Assembly: GCA_037903475.1 (NCBI GenBank)
Contig: JBAJFG010000367.1
Location: forward strand, 62,001-126,000
Source of the DNA: Ancylostoma caninum
Lineage: Eukaryota; Nematoda; Chromadorea; Rhabditida; Ancylostomatidae
DNA length: 64,000 nt
Reading direction: 5' to 3'
The notes below the pieces were generated by a model that was not told the origin of the DNA, searched no databases, and saw only the letters and a program-made list of their open reading frames with translations. Within the stretch, counting starts at the first letter, position 1; every line of letters begins with the position of its first letter. Positions 41,288-54,951 of this stretch are shown here, one piece after another. The translations under genes and the position numbers were made by a program.

Positions 41288-43313
41288 GCGTCGGCCGGCG
41301 GCGGCGTAGCGTTCTTCCACAATGGCCTTGTGGACTTCTTCCACAGCGCCTCCGAGAACGCCTGCAGATACATCGCCGTTATGGGCTTTGGGACTTCTTC
41401 CACAGCGCCTCCGAAAGCGCCTGTAGATACATAGCCACGCTTGCTACGCTTGCGGGGGCGTGGTCACGACGAATTTGGACCGGGCCTGTTTTCCAGTTTA
41501 AAGTGCTTTCAAGAAAAAAAAATGCTAGAGGCTCCGCTAGTAAAACAAGCAGGAGCTGGTGAGAAATGTCATGCCATCTTACCCACCAGGACCGAAATCA
41601 AATACATAGAAACATAATCATCAGTAGAGGTAATGCCATCTGTACATCATTATGTGAAGTTGTGATGAATGTAACATATACTAGTACATATTCTTCTTCA
41701 TTAATCAATTTGATTGAATTTTGCTAGTTGTAAGTTGGGCATTTCGGCACTTTCTTGTTCTTACCTGTCATATGGCAGGATAGAATGAATGCCCTGCAGG
41801 TACCGTGGATGCCTGCAGGTATATCGCGTCCATACAATGTCATAGGACAATCACAACCTCATTGTCCAAGAACTATTGATTTTTCGGAGCTTATGATGAA
41901 TCATAAGACTCACTTATTAAAATCAGGACTCTCATGTTTGGCAGGCCGCAGTAGTAGTTTGGCTAACATTTTAATATAGTTTGACTAACATTTTAACAAA
42001 GTCGGTTAAGTAGCTGGTATATTGCGAAGATATTTTGTATAGAAAAGATCTCTCGGGACCTTGAATCGCTCGGCGAGAAATTTCCGGAAAATCAGGTATT
42101 GACAACGAGATGTTAAGTATGGCAAAGGCACCACAGAGGACCTTGCATGAAACGTGAACAAGCAAATCACCAAAGACGAAATTTCATTTCTTAACACTTC
42201 GGATCAGGGTAAAGCGTACGCTGGTAATTACCAAGGGGGGTCGAATCGGGGGGAGCAGGGTGGGGGTCGCCTGAAGAGGGGAGGATGATAGCAGCAAGGT
42301 AGGGAAGTTCGTTTTTTCATCAGCGAGGCGAAGTTCGATTCCTCGCGACGGTGTTAGTGTTGCAAACACTTCAGCATGCTTTTTTTTTCTTTTACCTAAA
42401 TAACAAGTGCAAAATCGTCGGTAAACACTTTCTACTTCGGCTTGAACGTTTTGTTTGGCTGTAAGTCGACTCCCAGGGTCCAATAAACATGTAGCTCAAA
42501 ATGCAATTCCGTGGATGGTATGCTAGGACGTCCGCACATCACATGGTGCTCCGAAGCCATGAAGCCGGTTTTCCAGAACTAAACTTCATGACGATGCAGA
42601 ATCTCAGGGCTTCTCGTTCATTGGAAATTCTTTTATAGCGATAAGACCACATAAGACATGACCGCAAAATGTGTTAAATTTGATGTGTGTTGACACTCAA
42701 TGACTGACAAAATCAGGAGATTCTTTAAAAAACGACTTAATGCATAAGAAAGAGCAAAAAGAGATAACAAGTTCTCCTCAAATCATTATATTCTGTCCAA
42801 CTGACCCAGTATATGTGATTATTTGATCTTCTGTGCACTCCATTTGGCCCCAAGCAGTCCCTGCTGTCATCCACAGGGACGTGCTAGGTCAATATCCATT
42901 GGGGTGTACAATCGACTGCTTGTAATGGACACTCAGAATATGGAACATAGCTTAGCATTGTTACAGCAATCACAACTTCACATAATAGTGTATGGCACTA
43001 TTTTAACTCATTTTTACGTTTTTGTGGATTTCGTTTCGGTGCGGTGGGCGAGATAGCATTTCTCACCAGTTCGTGCTAGTCTAACTAAGATAAACGTTAA
43101 TCTGGAAAACAGGCCCGGTCCAAATTCGTCGTGGCCACGCCCCTTGCAAGCGAAGCCAGCGTGGCTATGTATCTACAGGCGCTTTCGGAGGCGCTGTGGA
43201 AGAAGTCCCAAAGCCCATAACGGCGATGTATCTGAAGGCGTTTTCGGAGGCGCTGTGGAAGAAGTCCACAAGGCCATTGTGGAAGAACGCGGCGTCTCGT
43301 CGGCCGGCTGCAC
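41288..43313. repeat. Inverted repeat pair, ~210-bp arms, 1.6-kb spacer
   Basis: 41288-41499 and 43102-43313 are inverted copies (shared CTTCCACAGCGCCTCCGA and GACCGGGCCTGTTTTCCAG). The arms hold two direct sub-units of about 76 bp. The spacer 41500-43101 contains no recognised gene; poly-G runs lie at 42233-42271. Confidence 0.8.
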
Positions 43314-43605
43314 CGCGCGTCGACGCGCGACGACGCCCTAGGAAGCCGAACCGGCTCGGCTTCTTCGAGCGGCGAGGGGCGTTATCAGGGGAAGGTTTGG
43401 TTCATTGAAGAGAAACACTCGTCATTTCTCATTCCTGTGAGAAATTATAAAAAATAACCGCCGATATTGATGAACAGATGTAAATTTCTTCTGAAATCGT
43501 CATTTTCAAACAAATAGGCACCGAAATGGAAGATTTTTAAACGAAAACACACTATAGAGAAGAAAAAGGAAGGAATCGAAGGAACGTTCATCAATCGTTA
43601 GTATA

Positions 43606-45658
43606 TAGTCTGTCCGAAACGATGAGTCCGCCCTCGCACGCGGGGATCGAGAAGCTGCCACGTTTGCCAGCGCTCCATGTCATCATCCCTGATCTGCGTA
43701 TCACGTTTCATCGTTATCTTCATGGTATTGAACCACGAAGACCTCAAGGAGAGACGAGCAGCAGTGTTGGCCGAAGCCGCAGAGGCAGGGAAAAGCATTC
43801 GCTGCGCCCGCCGACACTTCGCCGATCGCAAGACCAAGATGTCCGCCCTCTGGCGCCCAGACGGAACAATTTCTTCATCGAGACGGGTAATGGAGAAGGT
43901 CATCTACGACTTCTGCTCGGATCTCTTCGATAGCCACATCCACCTCCCTCAATGTCATCTTAGGGAGGACGGGTATGTTGTCCCATCGGTTCTCCCTTCC
44001 GAAATCCGACATGCCATCAAGTCGGTGAAGAATCGTACAGCACCAGGCCCCGACAGGATTTGATCGCAACATCTGAAGAACCTACCGCCAATTCTCATTA
44101 CCACCTTGGCTAGGCTTTTCACGCGGTATCTGTCGGAATGCAAGGTTCCTAACCAATGGAAGACCAGCAGGACTGTGTTGCTGTACAAGAAGGGAGGAGA
44201 CCCGCAGGATATTGGCAAATATCGCCCCATCTGCCTACTGTCCGTCGTCCACGAGCTTTTCACGCGAATGATCCTCAATAGGATCGAAAGGACACTAGAC
44301 GAGGGACAGCCGTGCGAGCAAGCAGGGTTTCGAAAAGGATTCAGTACGATCGACCACATACACACCGTCACTAGACTCATCCAAGTATCGCGAGAGTATA
44401 AAGTGCCCCTCTGTCTCAGGTTCATCGATTTGAAGAAAGCCTTCGACTCTGTTGAGACGGAAGCGGTGTTGGAAGCCTTGGGCAACCAGGGCATACCTAC
44501 CCAATACATCAAGGTGTTTTGTGAGCTCTACTGCAACTTCACGACCAGGATTTCTCCATTCTACGACGACATCACCATCGACGTCAAGAGAGGGATTCGG
44601 CGATACCTTGTCGCCAAAACTATTCAGCGCCACTCTCGAAGACGTCATGCGGAAACTGGAATGGGATAGCATGGGAGTGCAAGTTGATGGCCGGCGACTT
44701 AGTCATCTTCGCTTCGCTGACGACATCGTTCTCATAACACCAACCATCAGCGAAGCGGAACAGATGCTGGCCGACTTCGAGGACGCGTGTGGAAAGATTG
44801 GTCTCCAGCTGAATCTGACGAAGACGATGTTCATGAAGAACGGATGGGTCCCGGATGCCCCATTCTCGCTCAACGGAACGACCATATCCGAATACTCCAG
44901 CTACGTATACCTAGGTCGGGAAGTCAACATGATGAACGACCTCGCTCCAGAGCTGGGCAGGAGGAAACGAGCGGCTTGGGGAGCTTACAAGAGCATCGAG
45001 GACGTAGTGAAGAAGACGAAAAACACCAGGCTCCGTGCCCACCTCTTTAACACAACCGTTCTCTCTGCTTTGACCTACGGCTCAGAAACCTGGGCGTTGC
45101 GCAAGCAGGATGAGAATGCGGTCAGCGTCGTCGAGCGCTCCATCGAGAAGGTGATGCTAGGAATAACCCGCTTCACGCAAGTGAGGGCTGGAATACGGAG
45201 CTCCACCCTTCGTCAACAATCGAAGATAAGGGACGCTGCCGCTTACGCCAAGTTGAGTAAGATTAGGTGGGCCGGACACGCGATGCGTTTTAACGACAAC
45301 CGTTGGACAAGTGCCGCCAGCGACTGGACTCCACGGGACGTTAAGCGCACGACAGGAAGACCACCGACCCGATGGTCAGACTTCTTCACGAAGTCCTTCA
45401 AGGATAGATACGATGCTCTCCGTGTCCCTCGAACGGACAGAATCCACTGGACAACTCTAGCTCGCGAGAGGGACAAATGGAAGGACTGCTGGCACCCGCT
45501 CGGTATACCCGAAGATCAACGGGAGTCAAGGTGATCAAGGTGATTGACCAATGATTTGGCTGTGATGTGGACGACGTGGCAGCCAACATCATCCGTCCCA
45601 GCCGCGCCGCCTCTCGATCCCCGCGTGCGTGGGTGGACTCGTCGTTTCGGATAGACTA
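43606..45658. mobile_element. MITE (TAGTCTGTCCG type) filled by an RTE element
   Basis: Left half 43606-43731 and right half 45543-45658 match the intact MITE at 12045-12281, with TA on both outer sides. The break falls exactly where the RTE element starts and ends. Confidence 0.85.
43732..45542 (+). pseudogene. 5'-truncated RTE-clade retrotransposon with reverse transcriptase
   Basis: The + strand encodes the linker before RT, then RT motifs GKYRPICLLSV, CEQAGFRKGFSTIDH, RFIDLKKAFDS and RFADDIVLITP (catalytic ADD), the thumb, and the RTE C-terminus (KIRWAGHAMRFNDNRW...TTGRPPTRW). It copies element RNA at the target site. There is an in-frame stop at 44061-44063 and a frameshift near 44600 at the conserved G-x-RQGD motif, so it is dead. 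The endonuclease is lost. The 3' end is a short direct repeat (TCAAGGTGA). The target duplication is ATTGA (43727-43731, 45543-45547). Confidence 0.9.
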
Positions 45659-45678
45659 TATCAGTGTTTGAATACATA

Positions 45679-45942
45679 CAGTGGACAGCAATGGCGGTGG
45701 CCCATCTGCAGCCTCGAGAGGGACGCGGGGCGACCGCGCTGCGCGTGCCGAGGTCGGTGTCGTCTGTCGCCGGGATTCTACGCTCTTTTCTTCCCAATTT
45801 GGTCGAAAGTGCTTAAAATCGGGTAGAAAAGCCGCTAGAAATAGTATCACAGCAGCAGAAAACTCGGTTACTGGGCGCGCAGCGAGGTTGCGCGACCTCT
45901 TTCTCGAGGCCGCAGATGGGCCAACGCCATTGACGTCCACTG
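45679..45942. mobile_element. 264-bp MITE with CAGTGGAC termini
   Basis: The inverted termini (CAGTGGACAGCAATGGCG; partner CAGTGGACGTCAATGGCG) extend about 45 bp and are flanked by TA (45677-45678, 45943-45944). The Tc1/mariner-style ends carry no transposase. Confidence 0.85.
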
Positions 45943-45990
45943 TATGCGTTGCCATCTGACCTCAGAGATTAAGGACAGACATTTCTCGCA

Positions 45991-46074
45991 CTTATTGCGG
46001 GAAATGGTTTACCGCCTGGGGCGAATCGTCAGCTTATTGCGGGAAATGGTTTACCGCCTGGGGCGAATCGTCAG
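45991..46074. repeat. Exact 42-bp tandem duplication
   Basis: Two identical 42-bp copies start CTTATTGCGGGAAATGG. Confidence 0.95.
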
Positions 46075-46487
46075 AGGTTTCATGGATCCGCAATCTATTC
46101 GCTGGCCTTACATCACTATTGCATTGTTCCCCGTATCTGCTACATACTTATATCATTATATTAAGATCTAGCTCGTCATTCCATTTATTTTTTGATGAGC
46201 TAAATTATTTTTTAATGAGCTAAATACCTTTCGAAACATTAAAATTAATTTGAAAGCTTTGAACACGATTTGTAACTCTGTAGAAATGTCTCTAAGTATA
46301 CTCTTGATTGTTTCGTTCACTTTTTATTAATTTTTGGATTCCTCCAGCGATAAATTTCAGTTCTTGAATTTGAGGCATATTGCGCTGATGGGAGCCCCTC
46401 GCCGCCCCACGACGCCCTAGGAAGCCGAGGGGTCACAAAGCGCGGGCATCGCCCATACCTCCGCCGCCAAGTCTGGTTCGAGCCTTA

Positions 46488-46785
46488 AGGGGCTTTCATA
46501 CATTTGCCGCGGCGGCGCCGCCGCCGCCGCGGCAAAAGTGGGTGCGCGGCAAAAGTTGCCGCCGAGCGGCATGCCGCGCTTTCACACAAACGTCGCCCAG
46601 CGACAAAATACCCCCTCGATCATTCCTTGCCGCTTGTCGCTGAGCGACGTCGCCGGGCGGCGCCGCGGCAAAAAAGTAAACAAGCTCTTGTCGCGGCGAC
46701 GTCGCCGCGGCGCCGCCGCCGCGACGTCGCCGGCCTATGCTTAACCATGGGCGACTGCCGCCGCGGCAAATGTATGAAAGCCACT
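46488..46785. mobile_element. 298-bp GC-rich MITE with TTA target duplication
   Basis: Termini AGGGGCTTTCATACATTTGC and AGTGGCTTTCATACATTTGC are inverted. TTA flanks both sides (46485-46487, 46786-46788). The interior is made of GCCGCGGCGGC-type words. The 3-bp TTA duplication fits PIF/Harbinger. Confidence 0.8.
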
Positions 46786-46788
46786 TTA

Positions 46789-47600
46789 GTGTCCGCTGTT
46801 GTGGAGACTAGACTAAGCTTTCGCCTTAATCCTCATCCCAGTCGTCCCAAAACCGAGATGAAGCTCGGTTTCTGTAGGATAACAAGAAATGCGAGTCGGT
46901 ATGGGTAGGAACGTTTTCCCGCTTCTAATTTTTCCTAAAGCAGATCTTCTCTTTAGGGACTTTGGTGGTGCTCTAAAGAAGTGATTGACTGCACCCTTCT
47001 CCAACCTAGTCAAGCATTGATAGCAAAGTCCCAGTACTGTAATTTCGAGTCGATGTCCGAAAATCTGCTGTAGATGTGGTTGGCAATGGCGAACTGGATC
47101 AGGTTTTCCCCTGCTCCAGGGTAGCACTAAGCCTCTCACTTGGAAACTTATCCGGCAAGAACTGGCGCAGTAAGGCACTGGGGTTCCCATTCATTCTCCT
47201 CATTCCTCAGACCTTTCCCTTATTGAGTATCACTTTTCCAGAGCCTCACGTGCAAATATGCGACAGTAGCAGATTGCTGATCTAGAGCATGCCGAAACAG
47301 GATCAAGCGTGATGATAATGTAAAGTCGACCCCCTTACGACCCCCACCCCCTCTCAGCCGCCAAAAATACGACCCTCCTTTCGTACACAAATTTCAAGTG
47401 AGATGAGAAATGAGTACGAAAATGCAGACACTACTCGACTTCAAATTCAAACGTTATAGCAGCATTAGGAGTAGCCACCGCGTACACCATCAAGGGTTCG
47501 ATCCCCTACGGCGCTAAAATTTTTGCACGACTTAAAATAAAGTGTGCTTGTAGTGCACTCGAGATAATCGGACGTAGTGCACGAAAGGACACTAAATCAG
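46789..47600. other. No gene recognised
   Basis: GGGTTCGATCCCC at 47493-47505 looks like a tRNA B box, but no matching A box or acceptor stem is present. C-rich runs lie at 47328-47352. Confidence 0.4.
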
Positions 47601-48375
47601 ATTGCAGGACTAGACAGGAATATCAGTACGAATGTGCAAAAATTTTCATCTAAAATTTTGGCTTGCTCAGAGGTGTGGTTGTAGATGGACATGAATAGGA
47701 GGACATCTAGCCAGTAGAGGTGCCAATTTTTTTTCCCAGTTTTAAGTAGACGGAGGTTTGCGCTTTCACGCTGTTTGGCACCTTTTTCCGCAGTTGCCTC
47801 CACGGCGATTAAACTCCGTCGAGAAAAATATGCAAAATTGGCCATTTTTATCGACGAAACCTCATCTCTGTAATTCTCGTGCTGAATCTTTTCTCTTGAA
47901 CTCGAAGATCTGAAACTTGGATGTAAAGCACAGCTGGGTAGGGTCCATAATGGTTTCTTATCTGCTTGCAGAACTGGACAGGACTGGTAGTACGCACGTG
48001 CAAAATTTTTCACCTAAAATTTTGGCTTGGTCGGGCATGGTTGTAGTTAGACCAGAATAGCAGGAAACGTGGCCAGAAGAGGTGCCAATTTTTTCTCAGA
48101 TTTAATTAGTCAAAGGTTTGTGCCATCAAGTAGTGTGGTGGTTCCCTTTCCCGCAGTTGTCATCCTTCCTGCTTCGATCTACTCGATGAAAACAAGTAAA
48201 AATGGCCATTTTTATCGACTAAACATCACTTCCGTAATTCTTGTGTTGAATCTTTTCTATTAAAGCTGGAGAGCTGAAACATGGAGGCAAAGCACATCTG
48301 GATAGTGTTCATAACGGGACTTTTTTTTTCGTGTTCGAAAGAAGAGTAGGACTGGCAGTACGTATGAACAAAAAT
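47600..48375. repeat. ~365-bp imperfect tandem duplication
   Basis: Two diverged units begin near 47603 and 47968 (shared AAAATTTTGGCTTG, AGAGGTGCCAATTTTTT and GGCCATTTTTATCGAC). A third unit starts near 48340 and soon stops. Confidence 0.75.
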
Positions 48376-48699
48376 GGCTGTCCGCAATTCGGCCTTGTTC
48401 CGGGATATAGCTGCACTACTATTATACTAAACGAAATACACGAATTCTCCGCTACAGCCACGTTCCCCCACCTCCACGACCCCCACTCCCCTTTATCCGC
48501 CCACCATACGACCCCCCGTTGATAATTTATCAACGCACGCTTGACCCTGTACCGAAATCGCCTTCCAAAAGTTTGTAGATTTTTATCTGTTTTCATTGTA
48601 GATGCATACCATTCTCATTAGATTGTTAAAGAACAATCAGTGAATTAAACGGGCATTTAACTGATGAAAAACTAAACCAAGTTATAACACTTTAAACTG

Positions 48700-48990
48700 G
48701 AGTGTTCGTTTCGGCAATTTCGCACCAACCTTATATCATGTATGAAATGTCTGATTTGAATTACAAATATTTACATATTGTTTCTCAAAGGATCCGATGG
48801 GAGCTTTCAAAATCATGCTGAAAATTGAACTTTTTTTTCGGGGAGAAGTGGGCTGATCCCTGGAAAGAGTAGCGATCAGCTTAAGCAAGGTTTGTCCAGT
48901 ACAGTGAGTGGCAGGTGAATTCTCATCTCTGCTCTCTGTGTTAAACAGCGTAGTTTTGCAAAAAGTAGTGAAAGTTGGCACCCATAAGAT
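48700..48990 (-). pseudogene. mariner relic, relative of 38629-39000
   Basis: It shares TGTATGAAATGTC, TGAAAATTGAAC, CAGTACAGTGAGTGGCAGGT and GTTGGCACCCAT with the other relic in the same order. A CGCACCAACC terminus of an adjacent element abuts it at 48729. Reading frames are broken. Confidence 0.55.
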
Positions 48991-49149
48991 GCGATCAGGT
49001 AAGACCCACACGACCTAACATCCAAGAGTTTTCTCTTCATTACTTCAGACGAGAGTGTACTCTCCTTCTCGAAAAGATAGACGGATTCCGTGAATGCAGA
49101 ATCGCGGCGGGACCTGGACGAGGGATGCGGAGAGAGCATGAGAGAGTCG

Positions 49150-49740
49150 ACTACTCGGGCAAATCGTCAGAAGAACCGCAGCGAGAGGCGCAGAGACAAA
49201 AATTTTCGGAAGGACCGCAGCAGAATAGATTTGTGTGGCGAAAGATTCAGGAGGACCGCAGCAGAATGTTTTCTGCTGCGGTCCTTCCGGTTTTCTGCTG
49301 CGGTTCTTCAGAGTGCAGGAAACCGGAAGGACCCCAGCAGAATAGAGGGAGAGAGTGAGCGTTATCATATCCTTCTCATGTACGGAGCTCAGTTTTGTTG
49401 CGACCAACAAAAATCCAGTGGTTTCGAACATTAGGTGGGAAGTTGGCTTTATGGATGTATCGGACCATAAAGCCAGTGACCCTCATCGTGGGTGTTATTT
49501 TTGCCTGTAGGTACCGCCGCGTGGTCGTGCCAAGGGAGTGAAGTGGTTGCGCAATGCAGTTCTGCGGAATTGGTGCGCATCCCCGTATCCAGTTGGAAGC
49601 ACCACAGCAGCTATTCGGAAGGACCGCAGCAGCTATTCGGAAGAAATGCAGCAGCTATTCGGAAGGACCGCACTTCACCTGTCGGTTCTTCCGGTTTTCT
49701 GCTGCGGTCCTTCCGAAAAATTGGCTGAGTAGGTCCCGCC
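49150..49740. repeat. Field of GGACCGCAGCAG words in both orientations
   Basis: GGAAGGACCGCAGCAG and its inverse occur many times in two clusters (49160-49340, 49600-49720). Outer ends are CTACTCGGGCAAAT and an imperfect inverse at about 49733. This resembles a non-autonomous transposon with word-like subterminal repeats, but no target duplication was found. Confidence 0.6.
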
Positions 49741-50105
49741 ACGATATCGCGGCCGCTACGCTCAGAAACCGCACCCGCAATCCGTCCATCTTTTCGACAA
49801 CGACTGTACTACTTACCACTCAACGCCTATTGTTCATACGTTTGGAACAAATCCGTTTCAGATGAGTCAAGTTGCTGAGCAAAGATGGTCAAATAATTTT
49901 TGCAAGTCTTTTTAAGGTCCGGGCCCTTTCTGGGTAGGTTGCTAGAGCCTACATCCTAGGACGAACTCCTCCCACTCTCGTACATGGACCAATCTATATT
50001 AACAATAACAATTCACTCAAGAAACGGCTTGTTACAATATCAGTCGACCAAATATCTGCACTCTTCCAGGTGTCGACGCTAAGGTTCCTTGCTTTCATAC
50101 TACAA
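49741..50105. other. No recognised feature
   Basis: Plain sequence between the word-repeat field and Helitron B; neither exon-like stretches nor repeats stand out. Confidence 0.4.
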
Positions 50106-51176
<1,071 letters not shown>

Positions 51177-51180
51177 TAGT

Positions 51181-53345
51181 GGTTTTTTTTTCAACAGATG
51201 GGAGATGATTGACTCCACGGATCTCCCTTATTCGAGGGATCCCAGCCGATTTGCTGCGAGGCCAAGTGACGCGACCCCGGGTGGCGGATAGGACGTTTAC
51301 CACGGACCAAAGCCATGCGCTTGCCCTGCGACAGCGGTAGATCTAGGGATGGACTCCTTAGTTTGTCAGTGCTGGATTCGATTCACACGGCCGGCATATG
51401 AGTGTGAACATGCACTCACGCGCGTGGGTGCGTGCAAATGCTTTGTGTGGGCTGTATCCTGCTGTTCGGATTTGGCCAAAAGCTCGCACACTACCGACAG
51501 GGAAGAGCATGAGAGGCGAGCAGGGGCTTCTAACAAACAAGTCTCTTGTCTACGGGGGGAATCCTTTCCCCGTCATTCGAATACCGGCGACAGGCAGTAG
51601 TGACAGGTCGGCTGACGATCACATCACATGGATAATGATGTCGAATATTTGAGATTTGAGAAGAAGGCTACGGCGTACGCGGGAATCGACGCCCACTCGC
51701 GGATCCCAGTGAATGTGGAAAATAATATGCGAGGGTCCCCGATGCTTCGCGAACGGCGGTATCGGGGGGGGGGGGCTAGCAGGCACTATCGAGCAGGCGA
51801 ATCATTAGGGATCACAGCGTGACGAAATCGCGTATTGCAACTCTGAACGTCGGCACGTTGACAGGACGCTCGTGTGAACTGGCTGCAGCACTGCAGCGCC
51901 TCCGAATCGACCTGTGCGCTGTACAGGAGACTAGATGGTCTGGGAACAAATCGAAGGACATTGGATGTGGCTTCAAGGTCATCTACAACGGTAGCCCATG
52001 CACCAAGAACGGCGTGGTGTAGTCGTCTCTGAACGCTTTCGGAATTCAATCGCAGAGGTGCATCGCTTTGACGACCGTCTCATGAACGTGGTTATTGCAA
52101 CCGTTGAAAGGCGCCTTCACTTCTTTTCGGCATATGCTCACAGGCCGGATGTTGCGACAAGGTTAAGGACGACTTCTGGATGCTTCGGGATGAGAAAACT
52201 GAAGAAGTACCGCCGGAAGATACGATCATCGTCGCAGAGATCTGAATGGGCACGTGGGCTCTGCAAGAGACGGTTACAGTTGCCATGGAGGGTTTGGATA
52301 TGGAATGCGCAACGGTAATGGCGAGCGCATCCTCGATTTCGCGGATTCTCATAATCTCGTCATAGTCAACACGAAATTTCAGAAACGCCCCTCCCACGTT
52401 GTATCTTTTTATCGTGGCAACACCCAAACGCAGATTGATTTCGTCCTTGTTCGGCATCGTGATCAGAATTTGGTTACCGATGCGAAGGTAGTACCATACG
52501 AGGTGGTCGCAACACAGCACCGACCGCTGATCTGACGATGGAAATAATGCCACCGAAGCAGAGGCAGGACTAACGGTGCGGAACCGCTCGGACTAGGTGG
52601 TGCCGACTGAAAGAGAATGAAGCTGCCGTTGTTGCGCTCATCCAGCTACCACCCGTCACGACTGTTGAAGAGACTTGGGAGAATGCAGTTCGAACAATCG
52701 TTGGAGCAGCACGCTCCGAACTCGGCACGACAAAACCCAACCGACGGAGGATTGACAAGAAGACGTGACTCTGGACAGAGGAAGTCGCGACAGCGGTTTG
52801 CGAGAAAAAGAGAAAGTATCACACCTTCCTCGAGCACAAGACGGTCGACAACTGGCGCATTCATTGCGAGGCTAAGAAGGCTGCTAAGAAGGCTGTGGCT
52901 GTGGCGAAGGCAGCATATTATGAGGATGTTAGCAGGAAGCTAAACTCTAGGGATGGCGAGCGATTCACATACCGATCTGCTAAGTCTCGCGAGTGCAACG
53001 CAGAGGATGTGGAGAAGTTTCACGGCATTAACGACGGAAACAGCCAACTTTTGGTGGATCGCACGAAGGTGATGGAACGATGGCGCAGCTACTTCGGAAA
53101 GATCTCATCAAAAGAATTCGACCATCCGCCTATCCCGAACGCCCACCGTACCTACGGTTCCATCCATTCGATTACCACTGAGGAGACTGCTGCTGCTTTA
53201 AGCAAATGGCCAAGGGCCCGGATGATTTAGCAGCGGAGCTGTGGAAGTCACGGTACTGGAATCCCGCTGGCTCGCTGACGAAGTTTTTCAATCAGGTCGT
53301 CGCGGAGGACACCTCCAGACTGGCAGCGAAGCAATGCATGCAGTT
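51181..53345 (+). pseudogene. RTE-type retrotransposon with endonuclease, decayed
   Basis: The + strand encodes an apurinic-type endonuclease start (RIATLNVGTLTG, LCAVQETRWSG) and its end (GYGMRNGNGERILDFADSHN, TQIDFVLVRHRD, TQHRPLI). The pre-RT linker follows (KFHGINDGNSQLLVDR). It breaks off after the DDLAAELWKS-like stretch near 53240. Several frameshifts interrupt it, and RT motifs are missing. The GC-rich leader 51181-51800 is probably its 5' UTR. Confidence 0.85.
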
Positions 53346-53457
53346 GTAACGCACAACTGGTGCTGTTCGTAATGCCGTTAACTGAACTCTTTCAGAGGAC
53401 AATTTGGCACCGCAGTGTTGGCACAGCATGAAAAGCTGCATGAGCATGATACTCTGC

Positions 53458-53460
<3 letters not shown>

Positions 53461-53514
<54 letters not shown>
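53461..53514. repeat. (GA)n microsatellite
   Basis: About 54 bp of GA repeat with one AAA interruption. Confidence 0.95.
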
Positions 53515-54951
53515 TCCGTTTCTTAGAGGTTCACACCCATCGTCCAGCATATCATCGGTGGAACTAACCCCGTATCTCAGCGAGAAATTCGAAAACACCT
53601 AGAAATTCCTGATTAGTGGAAGTAATGGGTTCGTTGGTTTGACTACTTGGAGTCTTATAGCGATGAAAAAGGAGGTAGTTTCTCTTTTACCTCCATTTCG
53701 CCATTAAATGATGCAGCAGTGGACTCGCTTTCATTCTCCATGCTTGCACTACGGTGTGTTCGATCTCTCTGAACCGCGCTGGCCAGGCTAAGATTATAAA
53801 ATAGGTGCGCGTCTGGTCCACTAATGTAAGGAGGTGTGCGCGGCTGGTCCTCTAAAAGTGTCTGAAGAGGTCCCATCAAAAAACTTGATGTCAGCTAAAC
53901 ATGTAACTCGAAATACTCGATTCGACCTTTGTAAAGGGCTGTTGTTCATTCGCGTGTAAGCAAAATGTGAGCAGCTCTCTGGTGGATTTGGCGATCGTTC
54001 CAATAGCGCAATCGCTTTGAGGCGGAGAGAATGCTGGTAACACCCTCAAGAACCAGAACAAGCAGGTCAGGAGAACCCACATTTAGCAGTGACCTTATAT
54101 TCTTGACGCACGCTGTAGTGATACAAAAACATATTCCTAGCGATTTGGTATATCTTCGAAACGAGAATGACTAATGTTTGGAACGTTTCTGGCCAAAACA
54201 TAAATTTCTGTGCATATGAACACAACTGCACCTATACCATGCAGGTATGTGAGCATTTTTTGCTTAAAATTATAAGTTCAGTTAAATTGTCATCTCTCTT
54301 TCCCTCTTTGAGGCAACTATCATTCACATAATACTATAAGGGGCTTCAAAACTCTTCGGCCGGTGTTCATATCGATGTATGAAAGTGGTGTTTTTTTAAC
54401 AACATCACCTGATTTTCAGCTTTCGACGTTTGTTGAATAGTTTTTCTTTTCCGTGCGATCTACTCCATAGAGAAACGAAAACGATTTTCAGAACAGCTCC
54501 ACAGGAAGCCAACTCCATTGTCTTAATCGTTAACCTATTAATAGCCCAAATACAAATTCTCAGGCTAGAGCATGGGGAAAAAAACTGAAATCTAAGCTCT
54601 TCCTGCACTTGGAGATTGGAGCTGTGTGGCCATCCTTGGGAAAATCTGGTAGAAAATTAATGACAAGCCGTTGATGTTCACGCACAATTCTGTTTTGAGC
54701 GTTTTCATATTCATAACAGCAACAAAAGCAGGACTTTGCAATCCTGTCAGCAAATTTTTGCCTGTTGTTTCACAAAACCGCGCGGAAGCTGCTACAGTGT
54801 AGATGCTTTTCCTCGTCATGTACAGTTTTTGCAGCACTTTAATATCGGCCTACGACTTTAGAGTCACTCACCCCGTTAAATGCTCAGTGTTTTTTGTAAT
54901 GTACATTTGTGAAAAAGTCCCTCTCAGATCTCATCCAAATTTTATTCTGAA
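53515..54951. other. No recognised feature
   Basis: No exon, repeat or RNA gene could be identified in this stretch on either strand. Confidence 0.4.

Larger units (their letters stand above)
41133..46484. mobile_element. Putative TTA-target (PIF/Harbinger-like) element or element cluster
   Basis: GGCTCGAACCAGACT at 41133 is matched by its inverse ending at 46484, and each is flanked by TTA. Inside are GC-rich inverted blocks and at least three later insertions (MITE with RTE, TA MITE, tandem duplication). Whether the two termini belong to one insertion is inference. Confidence 0.45.

Noticed and set aside
47440..47515. Possible tRNA gene with GGGTTCGATCCCC
   Set aside because: Only a B-box-like match is present; there is no A box, anticodon arm or acceptor stem pairing.
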